Part shown: piece by piece, positions 25,854-32,664 of the stretch
Layout of the letters: every line of letters starts with the position of its first letter
How positions within the stretch are numbered: the stretch's first letter is position 1
NCBI GenBank assembly: GCA_900102235.1
Contig: FMVL01000009.1
Span: 1-64,000 of the forward strand
Length of the DNA: 64,000 nucleotides
Direction of reading: 5' to 3'
DNA from: Lachnospiraceae bacterium XBB2008
Lineage (GTDB): Bacteria > Bacillota > Clostridia > Lachnospirales > Lachnospiraceae
The notes under the pieces: generated by a model
What the model was told of the DNA's origin: nothing
The model's database searches: none
The model's input: the letters and a program-made list of their open reading frames with translations, nothing else
Translations under genes and position numbers: made by a program

Positions 25854-25994
25854 GGATATGTTCCCAACGAGCCTGGTGCAAAAATTGGCGCAGGTCCGGA
25901 TCAGTACACTGCTTGCAAAGTACTGAATAGCCATCCGGACATGCTCGCCAATTTGCAAAACCTGTATGTGCAGGCCCTGCTTGCCAAGTACTAA
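25854..25994 (+). pseudogene. C-terminal gene remnant, family unknown
   Basis: One frame encodes GYVPNEPGAKIGAGPDQYTA, then CKVLNSHPDMLANLQNLYV and QALLAKY with a stop at 25992-25994, preceded in frame by a stop at 25839. Composition is protein-like, but there is no start or ribosome binding site. A second degraded copy of its middle (QVCIACQVVNMDGNALLAS) follows at about 26001-26060, so this looks like a decayed tandem duplication. A separate ORF at 25732-25926 in another frame seems to be chance. I do not recognise the family. Confidence 0.4.
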
Positions 25995-26106
25995 ATCATA
26001 CAGGTATGCATTGCTTGCCAGGTAGTAAATATGGACGGCAATGCACTGCTCGCCAGTTAGTGAAAGCCTGGCGAGCAGTTACGTTGACGGAAAAAACCGT
26101 CAACGT
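25908..26106 (+). repeat. Degenerate ~34-base repeats and two strong hairpins
   Basis: Variants of CTGCTTGCCAAGTACTAAA occur at 25909, 25977, 26011 and 26046, with a weaker copy at 25941, so the unit is about 33-36 bases. Arms between them pair: CCTGTATG with CATACAGG, TGCATTGC with GCAATGCA, and CTGCTCGCCAG with CTGGCGAGCAG (26046-26080). A final perfect hairpin, ACGTTGACGG / CCGTCAACGT around AAAAAA, lies at 26081-26106. Part of the periodicity comes from the duplicated coding remnant; the hairpins may be terminators or element-end structures. Confidence 0.45.
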
Positions 26107-26118
26107 GTTTATGCCGTA

Positions 26119-26147
26119 TTGACAGTAGAATGCTGTGTTGGTATATT
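26119..26147 (+). promoter_or_regulatory. Strong promoter for a long structured leader
   Basis: TTGACA at 26119-26124 and TATATT at 26142-26147 are 17 bases apart. The next gene starts at 26462, so the transcript has a leader of about 305 bases. The leader contains GGTCC/GGGACC and TATCTGT/ACAGATA stems before the large hairpin described next. Confidence 0.7.
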
Positions 26148-26306
26148 TGTATCGGTCCGGAAAAAGGGACCTTGGGTGAATCGGGTTTGGCCCGGTTCGT
26201 TATCGGATCTCTCTTAACAAGGTGAGTTCCCGATTTATATAAAGTATCTGTCTGACAAAACAGATACAGTGGGCTGCATTTGGGGCGGCCACCGGCAGTA
26301 TAATCG

Positions 26307-26392
26307 CCGGGTTACATAGACACATATCGATTATGGCGGACTCTTTGGGTTCGTCTGTCGGTGCGTATCTATGTGACCCGGCTTTTTGTTTT
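26307..26392 (+). terminator. Large hairpin with T-tract in the leader (possible attenuator)
   Basis: CCGGGTTACATAGA at 26307-26320 pairs with TCTATGTGACCCGG at 26368-26381, closing a loop of about 47 bases, followed by CTTTTTGTTTTT. It lies between the promoter at 26119 and the gene at 26462, so it would stop transcription before that gene unless bypassed. Long leaders with terminator hairpins precede regulatory or replication genes of conjugative elements. Confidence 0.6.
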
Positions 26393-26461
26393 TCACCAAA
26401 AGCAAAAACCTCCGGGTGTCCTACTCACAGTTTTCCGAAAAAGACAAAGGAGGTAAAAGCA

Positions 26462-26953
26462 ATGTCACAGGTATTTCGTGTAGAGCGAACAAAGAATTAC
26501 ACGGTCATGGCCAACTACCATCTGAAGGACAAACGATTGTCGCTAAAGGCAAAAGGATTACTGTCGGTTATGCTGAGTCTTCCGGATGATTGGAACCCTA
26601 ACCGCTTGAAAGCGGATGAGTATGTTCGGGAAACGTTTATCCATTTGGGAGGGAAGCCCAATCTTCTGCATCCGTATTCGTTTACATTGAATGAGTGTGA
26701 ATATCTGCGTAAATGGTTTAGTGAAGGCGAAAAGCTGGTTCTCAATCTTTCTGATATTCCGGAGGAGCAGGTCAGTTTTACGATTGGTGACAGCTGCGCG
26801 CAGATTACAAACGGTATGAAACCGGAGGTACTTACCAAGGAAATGCTGATGAAGAAGATTGCTGAATGTGGGAATTCGGTAGAGGCATTCCTTGAGGCAT
26901 CACTTGGCAAGTTTGCATATATTGAGGTTCAGTTGTGGTACAGACAGGATTAA
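26462..26953 (+). CDS. Chimeric remnant of a mobile-element replication-type protein
   Basis: 163 residues from ATG 26462, which has a strong AAAGGAGG site; the open frame upstream to 26333 lies inside the leader hairpin and is not credible. Residues 1-43 (MSQVFRVERTKNYTVMANYH, LKAKGLLSVMLSLPDDW) match the start of helix-turn-helix replication proteins of plasmids and conjugative elements. From about residue 44 the sequence changes to an unrelated segment (VRETFIHLGGKPNLLHPYSF, VSFTIGDSCAQITNG, YIEVQLW). This looks like an in-frame deletion joining two element genes. It is possibly still translated, but the DNA-binding domain is missing. Confidence 0.6.
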   Translation: MSQVFRVERTKNYTVMANYHLKDKRLSLKAKGLLSVMLSLPDDWNPNRLKADEYVRETFIHLGGKPNLLHPYSFTLNECEYLRKWFSEGEKLVLNLSDIPEEQVSFTIGDSCAQITNGMKPEVLTKEMLMKKIAECGNSVEAFLEASLGKFAYIEVQLWYRQD

Positions 26954-26968
26954 AGATATACAGAAGTG

Positions 26969-27994
26969 ATGGCAAACGATCTTGGATCAAATATAAAGAA
27001 ATACAGAAAGAACAAGGGTTTTACACAGGAAGAACTGGCAGGAATGCTCGGTGTAACGCCTCAGGCAGTAAGTAAATGGGAATCGGAGGCAGGATTGCCC
27101 GATGTATCTATGATCGTACCGATTGCACAGACTTTGGGGATTACTACAGATGCCCTTCTGGGATATCAGCAGCAGAGTCAGGATGATAGATTAACTCAAA
27201 TCATTTTTGAGAGAATGGAAGAACTTGAGGAAGTGTCGGATCCGGGCGGAAGTGCCTTAAAGATCGTTGAGTTTCTTGCGGAAGAAGTTGCAAAGAATCC
27301 AATGAATTATGATGTTGTGCTCAAATATGTTCAGCGTGTTGCAGGACTAAGCTATTACATCGACATGGAGAATCTGCTCTCTGATAAATCCGATCGTGCG
27401 CAGGAAATTCTCGCGGATGGTATACGAAAAGGACTGAATATAATCAGATATTGCAATGAAACGGTGAAGGTTAATAAGGCACATCATGCTCTTGCCTGGA
27501 TATACATTCATATGAAAGATTATGAAAATGCCAGAGAGCATGTTAATGTCCTTCCGAGCCTTGAGGGGCATTGTATACGCGAAGATCTCAATCTTTCTCT
27601 TGTATTCTTTGAAAAAGGGTACGATGCAATGAAAGATGGTGCGGAGGAACTGGGAACTCGCCTTTTTTGCCTGATCGCGAGTCAGGTCGAAAAACTGACA
27701 ACATTTTACTGTTATTTCGGCTCTCTTGAGGAATCAATCGAAATATGCGACTGGTGCGAGTCTGTTATAAACATATATGCATCAAAGTATGGACGATCAA
27801 CCGAAAACTATAAGTGGGTTCTCAGGAAACTTAATTACAGTAAAATGAGCGCATATGTCCGTGCCGGTGAGAAAGCAAAAGCTGAAGAGACCCGGGTTAA
27901 ATATCTGCAAGAGATCAGAGAAAAAGGTGTCTTCTCTGAGGAGGAACTGAAATCGGTAGAAAAAGAGTTTAACGAAGGAATCTATATCTTGTGA
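26969..27994 (+). CDS. XRE-family regulator with C-terminal helical repeat domain
   Basis: 341 residues from ATG 26969 (GTG 26966 also possible). The N-terminal helix-turn-helix of the Cro/C1 type reads LGSNIKKYRKNKGFTQEELAG followed by MLGVTPQAVSKWE; the recognition helix is in PQAVSKWE. The remaining 270 residues are helical and TPR-like, with pairs such as HALAWIYIHMKDYENAREHVN. This layout is common in Lachnospiraceae regulators and resembles quorum-responsive RRNPP proteins. It starts 15 bases after the chimeric gene, so it shares that transcript. Its target is unknown; the leader upstream is a candidate. Confidence 0.82.
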   Translation: MANDLGSNIKKYRKNKGFTQEELAGMLGVTPQAVSKWESEAGLPDVSMIVPIAQTLGITTDALLGYQQQSQDDRLTQIIFERMEELEEVSDPGGSALKIVEFLAEEVAKNPMNYDVVLKYVQRVAGLSYYIDMENLLSDKSDRAQEILADGIRKGLNIIRYCNETVKVNKAHHALAWIYIHMKDYENAREHVNVLPSLEGHCIREDLNLSLVFFEKGYDAMKDGAEELGTRLFCLIASQVEKLTTFYCYFGSLEESIEICDWCESVINIYASKYGRSTENYKWVLRKLNYSKMSAYVRAGEKAKAEETRVKYLQEIREKGVFSEEELKSVEKEFNEGIYIL

Positions 27995-28117
27995 GCATAA
28001 CTGCGAAAGGCAGATAGAAAGGCTAAAAAGGGCTTAATAGAAAAACAAATGCCAGAGATGAAATTACGGCGTTAACAATACAATAATTTAAAGAAATCAA
28101 AATAATGTTGCGATAAC

Positions 28118-28159
28118 TTGCAAAATTCAGTCACCTCACGTATAATATACATGAGGTGA
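28118..28159 (+). promoter_or_regulatory. Promoter with palindromic operator for the AAA ATPase gene
   Basis: TTGCAA (28118-28123) and TATAAT (28141-28146) are 17 bases apart. TCACCTCA at 28131-28138 and TGAGGTGA at 28152-28159 form a perfect inverted repeat that brackets the -10 box. The right arm is also the ribosome binding site of the gene at 28166. The position suggests repression by a dimeric regulator. Confidence 0.65.
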
Positions 28160-28165
28160 TTTTTT

Positions 28166-29398
28166 ATGAAACTGTTCAGGCGAGAAAAGTACATTTCACG
28201 AATAAGACCTTTTTTCAATGATACTGACATAATCAAGGTTATAACAGGAATACGCCGCTGTGGGAAGTCGAGTCTGCTGCAAACCATTGCAGAAGAATTG
28301 ATGGAAAGCGGCGTGAGTAAAAATAATATATTCTTTTATAACCTTGACAAATACGGCTATAAAAACATTAAAACTCCGGAAGCATTGGAAGAATTACTGT
28401 TTGGTGGTGAACGTCCCGAGGGAATCAAGTATGTATTTGTTGACGAAATACAGAATGTTGAAGGTTTTGAGCCGATATTGGAAGCGCTTAGGCTGGAAGA
28501 GGATTATTCTATTTTTGTCACAGGATCAAACTCTTACCTGTTAAGCGGTGAATTGGCGACTAAGCTTACCGGGCGATATTTGGAATTTGAGATTCAGACT
28601 CTTGGGTTTGATGAGTATGAAGTTATGAAGGCTTTTTATGGAAAGATGATCGCCCCGGATATGCTGAAGGAATTTGACTCATATCTGCTTGGCGGTGGTT
28701 TCCCCAAAACGCTATTCTATGATGAACTGTATGATAAGCAGTTGTATGTAAAAACAGTTCTTGACGACATATTCAATAAGGACATAAAAGGGAGGGTCAA
28801 GATCAAGAACGTCGAGGCTTTCAATATTGTAAGAAATTATGTGATCAATAATTTTGGTTCTTCTTTCAGTATCAGTAACATATGCGATGATCTTAAGAAA
28901 ACAGGGATAGCGATTACCCGACCGACGATTACCAGATATATACAGGCGCTGTGTGATGCCAAGATCATCAGTGAATGTACCCGCTTTGACATGAAATCCA
29001 GACGTTCTATGAAGAATGAAAAGAAGTATTATCTGGCTGATCTTAGTATTTACTTTTCGACCAACACTGATAACAGGATAAATTATGGGCCGGTGCTTGA
29101 AAACGTGGTTTATCAATATGCAAGGTCAATGGGATATAAGGTTAGCGTCGGAAGAATCGGTAATCTGGAATGTGACTTTGTTCTTCGAAGCATACAGAAT
29201 GAATATGCTTATGTACAAGTGGCATTAACTATCATGGATAGCAAAAATACAGAAGACAGAGAGTACAGGCCTCTGGAAAACATAGCAGACGGTTATCCGA
29301 AATATCTGGTTACACGAAGAGATCTGATACAAAAAAGAAATGGAATAAAACATGTAGATATCATAGATTTTATTCTTAATCAGAAAATGTTTGATTGA
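28166..29398 (+). CDS. AAA ATPase with DUF4143-type C-terminal domain
   Basis: 410 residues. The ATPase core has ITGIRRCGKSSLLQTIAEEL (Walker A), YVFVDEIQNVEGFEPIL (Walker B), and VTGSNSYLLSGELATKLTGRY (sensor). The C-terminal half contains a winged-helix-like part (ISNICDDLKKTGIAITRPTITRYIQAL) and a PD-(D/E)XK-like end with NLECDFVLRSIQNEYAYVQVA, as seen in proteins annotated ATP-binding protein / DUF4143. The E-C-D-F-V-L and Q-V-A residues resemble a nuclease site, but the usual lysine is replaced by the polar Q in YVQVA, so nuclease activity is uncertain. Such genes are often mobile and may act in defence or DNA maintenance; that is inference. Confidence 0.85.
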   Translation: MKLFRREKYISRIRPFFNDTDIIKVITGIRRCGKSSLLQTIAEELMESGVSKNNIFFYNLDKYGYKNIKTPEALEELLFGGERPEGIKYVFVDEIQNVEGFEPILEALRLEEDYSIFVTGSNSYLLSGELATKLTGRYLEFEIQTLGFDEYEVMKAFYGKMIAPDMLKEFDSYLLGGGFPKTLFYDELYDKQLYVKTVLDDIFNKDIKGRVKIKNVEAFNIVRNYVINNFGSSFSISNICDDLKKTGIAITRPTITRYIQALCDAKIISECTRFDMKSRRSMKNEKKYYLADLSIYFSTNTDNRINYGPVLENVVYQYARSMGYKVSVGRIGNLECDFVLRSIQNEYAYVQVALTIMDSKNTEDREYRPLENIADGYPKYLVTRRDLIQKRNGIKHVDIIDFILNQKMFD

Positions 29399-29430
29399 TT
29401 CAATATTGAAAATTCTTGCCCACGCGTCAG

Positions 29431-29553
29431 AACGTCGAGGTTTGTTGTTTGCTTGAACAATTAAGATCGGCAAAGGAACATATTCAGATTGGCATAGATG
29501 CTGAAGACTATTACAGGATAAAAGAATCAGAAAAGGCGGAAACAGATAAATGA
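29431..29553 (+). repeat. rlmD-tail repeat, copy D (open frame)
   Basis: In frame it encodes NVEVCCLLEQLRSAKEHIQ followed by IGIDAEDYYRIKESEK and a short end, stopping at TGA 29551-29553. It aligns with the end of RlmD (NIETVVQL ... NIGVDAEDYYRIKDSEKK). Its stop overlaps the ATG of the acetyltransferase gene (ATGA at 29550-29553). No start codon in good context is visible, so it is probably a non-functional gene end that now acts as leader. Confidence 0.72.
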
Positions 29554-30134
29554 GTAACGATATTGAGATAATTGCTTTACCAAAGGACAAGTGGAAAGGC
29601 ACCACCATTCCGCTTGTTACCAGGAGCGACAGTTATTATGATCTTGAAATAGTCCCTCTTGACAGGGAGGGATGTACGGTTAAAATCGTGCGGAAACCAT
29701 CCGAACAGGAAATAGTGCATACTCCCGAGGAATATGATTTTCCGGATTCTTTGTATCAGGATCATTGGGAAAAAGCTGAGGCTTACGGAGTCGTAAGTGA
29801 TGCAGGTGAGCTCCTTGCCTGTATCGAGGTCTGTCCCGAGGAGTGGTCAAACAGACTGATGGTAACAGAACTATGGGTATGTGATGAACTGCAGAAGCAA
29901 GGTCTTGGTAAAAGACTTATGGATAAGGCAAAAGAAATTGCCGTAAAACAGAATCGTCGTGCGCTCATTCTGGAAACTCAGTCATGCAACACAAATGCCA
30001 TCGGGTTTTACCTTCACCAGGGATTTGAATTGATCGGATTTGACACCTGCTGTTACACAAATAATGACATAGGACGGAGGGAAGTCCGGATCAATCTTGG
30101 ATTCTTTTTTCACAGGGAAGCCAGAAGAAAATGA
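29550..30134 (+). CDS. GNAT acetyltransferase, streptothricin-acetyltransferase-like
   Basis: 194 residues. The GNAT core spans about 70-165, with LACIEVCPEEWSNRLMVTELWV as the central strands, QKQGLGKRLMDKAKEIA as the acetyl-CoA loop (Q-x-x-G-x-G/K-R) and a late ETQSCNTNAIGFYLHQGFEL. The spacing and the SNRL-x-V-T-E-LWV part recall streptothricin acetyltransferases, which detoxify that antibiotic by acetylating a beta-lysine amine; that specificity is only suggestive. Its start overlaps rlmD-tail copy D. The following gene starts 13 bases after its stop with AAGAGGA, so the two are likely co-expressed. Confidence 0.85.
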   Translation: MSNDIEIIALPKDKWKGTTIPLVTRSDSYYDLEIVPLDREGCTVKIVRKPSEQEIVHTPEEYDFPDSLYQDHWEKAEAYGVVSDAGELLACIEVCPEEWSNRLMVTELWVCDELQKQGLGKRLMDKAKEIAVKQNRRALILETQSCNTNAIGFYLHQGFELIGFDTCCYTNNDIGRREVRINLGFFFHREARRK

Positions 30135-30147
30135 TAAGAGGAGTATC

Positions 30148-31638
30148 ATGAAGACCGTAGAAATACTGGGTGCAAATCGGTTAGAAAATTATACAAAAAC
30201 GCGCGACGGCAGCAGGGCGATCATCATAGAGGACGGAAAGATCCTGCTTACACATGAACTTAATTCCGGCTGGTGGCTGCTTCCGGGCGGCGGAATAGAA
30301 GAAGGAGAAACTCCTGAAGAATGCGTGATCCGTGAAGTTGAAGAAGAAACGGGAGTGATCGTTCACCCGACAGAGCATTTTTTGACGCTTCATGAATATT
30401 ATGAGGAATACTGCTATACGGGGTATTTCTTTATCTGCGAAGTGACGGAAAAAGGGCAGATGAGACTTACCGATGTTGAAAAACAGCGCGGAGTACAACC
30501 GGAATGGTTACCTTTGCAGGATGCAATCGAGCTGTTCTCAAAACATGAATCATACGCGGATATAAGTGAAGAGAAAAGAGGTTCCTACCAGCGGGAATAC
30601 ATAGCTCTTAAAGAGTATATGACCTTCGCATCTGAAAGTTCTGAGAGGCAGATATTCAAGCGCTTTCCGGGGGTGAGCTGTGCATACAGGGATGCAGCCG
30701 GGAGAGAAATTCTGAAATATGACGGAGCTGCCGATAAGGAAAAAAGTATTTCGGTGGATGGCGGTACTGTTTTTCCGGCCTGTTCGATATCAAAGTTTGT
30801 AACAGCTTTAATCGTGATGAAACTTGAAGAACAGGAGCTGCTAAATATTGACGAACCGGTCAATCGTTATCTTCATGAGTGGAAGCTGCTTGCACCGGAT
30901 GGAAAAGAAAGCGATGCTACGATCAGATCGATCCTTACACATACCTCCGGAATAGTTGATGGGGACGACTCCTTTTACGGACTTCGCCGTAATGATCATG
31001 AGGTCGGTTTGTTGGATGTTTTGGAGGGCAGAACTCCATACAATAAACGACGCACCGTATCCGAAAAACAACCCGGGACAGAATTTGAATACAGCGATGC
31101 GGGTTACTGTGTGCTGCAATTGATGATCCGGGAAATAACAGACTCCGCTTTTGAGGAGATCGCAGCCGAATATGTTTTTGAACCGTTAGGGCTTAATAAG
31201 ACCTTCTTTGCCTCGCTTAAGAATATCGAACTTCGGGAAAAAGAACAAAGTATGGCTGCGGGATATGACAGTGAAGGCATATTGATAATGGGAAAATACC
31301 CGCAGATTCCGGACCTTGCAGCGTCGGGTTTATGGAGTACACCTTATGAACTGCTGTTGATCGCAAAAGAATTCAACATGGCGTTAAATGGCAGAAGTTT
31401 GTTTTTGCGCAGGGAATCTGCGCAGGAAATGATCCGGCCGGCAGAGAGTTTTTCGTGGGTCGGACTCGGTCTGTTCCTGCGGGGTGACGATACACTGGTA
31501 TCGCAGGGCTGGGGAGAAAACGGACAGAGTATGCTGAAAATGAATCTTGTGACAGGAGAAGTTTCTGTTGTCATGACAAACCAGGATCCCGGTGTAGATC
31601 AGGCTGAGTCAGGAGTAGAACTGCTTACGGAATTGTAA
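30148..31638 (+). CDS. Nudix hydrolase fused to a beta-lactamase-like serine hydrolase
   Basis: 496 residues from ATG 30148; the frame is open upstream to 30097 within the preceding gene. Residues 20-150 form a Nudix domain with a complete Nudix box at 47-70 (GGGIEEGETPEECVIREVEE, then ETGV). Residues 170-480 form a serine hydrolase of the beta-lactamase/PBP fold: SxxK is S213-I-S-K216, LTHTSGIVDG follows, and the YxN position reads Y315-S-D317. There is no signal peptide, so it is cytoplasmic. The two activities, cleavage of a nucleoside diphosphate-linked compound and ester or amide cleavage, could act on one substrate. No frameshift lies between the domains, so the fusion looks real. Confidence 0.87.
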   Translation: MKTVEILGANRLENYTKTRDGSRAIIIEDGKILLTHELNSGWWLLPGGGIEEGETPEECVIREVEEETGVIVHPTEHFLTLHEYYEEYCYTGYFFICEVTEKGQMRLTDVEKQRGVQPEWLPLQDAIELFSKHESYADISEEKRGSYQREYIALKEYMTFASESSERQIFKRFPGVSCAYRDAAGREILKYDGAADKEKSISVDGGTVFPACSISKFVTALIVMKLEEQELLNIDEPVNRYLHEWKLLAPDGKESDATIRSILTHTSGIVDGDDSFYGLRRNDHEVGLLDVLEGRTPYNKRRTVSEKQPGTEFEYSDAGYCVLQLMIREITDSAFEEIAAEYVFEPLGLNKTFFASLKNIELREKEQSMAAGYDSEGILIMGKYPQIPDLAASGLWSTPYELLLIAKEFNMALNGRSLFLRRESAQEMIRPAESFSWVGLGLFLRGDDTLVSQGWGENGQSMLKMNLVTGEVSVVMTNQDPGVDQAESGVELLTEL

Positions 31639-31655
31639 GTTTTTTGCGCAACATA

Positions 31656-31724
31656 AACGACGTCGAAGTCTATTGTTTACTTGAACAATTAAGATCGGGA
31701 AAGGAACATATCGAGAATGGCTAA
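31656..31724 (+). repeat. rlmD-tail repeat, copy F (truncated)
   Basis: In frame it encodes NDVEVYCLLEQLRSGKEHIE followed by NG and a stop at 31722-31724. It matches copy D closely up to KEHI and then ends, so the DAEDYYRIK part is missing. The stop lies just inside the methyltransferase gene that begins at 31717. The repeat carries the AAAGGA ribosome binding site of that gene. Confidence 0.7.
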
Positions 31725-32457
31725 ACAGAATATTTTTGACAATGAGACGTTCTTTGAGGGGTACAAGGCTATAAGGGACAGGGAAGGCAATGCAAATGAT
31801 CTCTTTGAGATACCGGCACTTTTTTCATTACTTCCTGATCTTAAGGGTAAGAGTGTATTAGATCTCGGCTGTGGCTTTGGTGAGCACTGCGTGGAGTTTG
31901 TAAACAAAGGTGCTTCTAAGGTTGTTGGAATCGACATATCTGAGAAAATGCTTGAAGTTGCCAAGAAGGAGAACTCCAATCCTGCGATCACCTATATTCT
32001 TCTGCCAATCGAGGACATTGAGATGGTGGACGATAAGTTTGATATAGTAATAAGCTCTTTGGCGTTTCATTATGTAGAGGATTTTGATGGAGCGGTCAAA
32101 AAGATATATGACAAGCTGAATACAGACGGTAGCTTTATTTTTTCACAGGAAAACCCCATCAATACGACCTATAGCGGTGAGATCCCCCGATGGACCAGGG
32201 ATGAGAACGGTCAAAAAATCTATGTTAATCTGTCCAACTATGCAAGGGAAGGTGAGCGCGAGTCTGAGTGGTTTGTTGATGGAATAAAGAAATACCATCG
32301 CATGTTTTCAACCATCGTTAATACCTTGACTGAGAATGGTTTTATTATAGAAAAGATGATAGAGCCTATTCCTACAGATGAGATATTAGAGAGGTTTCCC
32401 GAACAGGAGGATCTTTTCCATAAGCCGGATTTTCTTTTGGTCAAGGCGAAAAAATAA
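31717..32457 (+). CDS. Class I SAM-dependent methyltransferase
   Basis: 246 residues. The SAM-binding motif I is VLDLGCGFGEHCVEF, motif II lies in VVGIDISEKMLEVAKKE, and the post-motif SSLAFHYVEDFDGAVKKIYDKL is typical of UbiE/biotin-synthesis-like small-molecule methyltransferases. FIFSQENPINTTY completes the core. The substrate cannot be read. It begins inside the rlmD-tail copy F and ends shortly before a block of gene stumps, so it looks like one cassette of the accessory region. Confidence 0.88.
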   Translation: MAKQNIFDNETFFEGYKAIRDREGNANDLFEIPALFSLLPDLKGKSVLDLGCGFGEHCVEFVNKGASKVVGIDISEKMLEVAKKENSNPAITYILLPIEDIEMVDDKFDIVISSLAFHYVEDFDGAVKKIYDKLNTDGSFIFSQENPINTTYSGEIPRWTRDENGQKIYVNLSNYAREGERESEWFVDGIKKYHRMFSTIVNTLTENGFIIEKMIEPIPTDEILERFPEQEDLFHKPDFLLVKAKK

Positions 32458-32646
32458 TATAACCATGCAGTGATATATAAAGATAAGATTCATGATCTGA
32501 AGTATGTGCTGTCAGATATTATCGCTTTTTATCAGGAAAAGGGAAGCAGGCGAAAATGACATATAACGAATTCTTAGAAAAAACCGAATATGTGGATCAT
32601 GATGATCCGGGTAGATCAGACTGAGTCCGGAGTAGAACAGCTTTGA
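32458..32646 (+). pseudogene. Block of gene stumps, including a copy of the Nudix/hydrolase gene end
   Basis: Three pieces can be read. A gene end encodes DLKYVLSDIIAFYQEKGSRR with a stop at 32557-32559. A gene start at 32556 (overlap ATGA) encodes MTYNEFLEKTEYVDHDD and then runs into a stop. From 32604 to 32646 the DNA repeats the last part of the Nudix/beta-lactamase gene (31585-31626; DPGVDQAESGVELL there), with one base missing and a stop added. The block is evidence for repeated recombination in this region. Confidence 0.6.
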
Positions 32647-32664
32647 AGGCGTGAAGAGGATGAA

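Noticed and set aside
25732-25926. ORF of 64 codons after the phosphate symporter
   Set aside because: It lacks a ribosome binding site, and its second half overlaps a more protein-like remnant in another frame.
25890-26106. CRISPR array or integron attC sites
   Set aside because: Units are degenerate, have no constant spacers and lack the attC core GTTRRRY/RYYYAAC arrangement; no cas or integrase gene is nearby.
26333-26461. N-terminal extension of the chimeric element gene
   Set aside because: The extension lies in the terminator hairpin of the leader, and a strong ribosome binding site marks ATG 26462.
25890-26461. Retron non-coding RNA
   Set aside because: Stem-loops are present but there is no reverse transcriptase gene in the vicinity.
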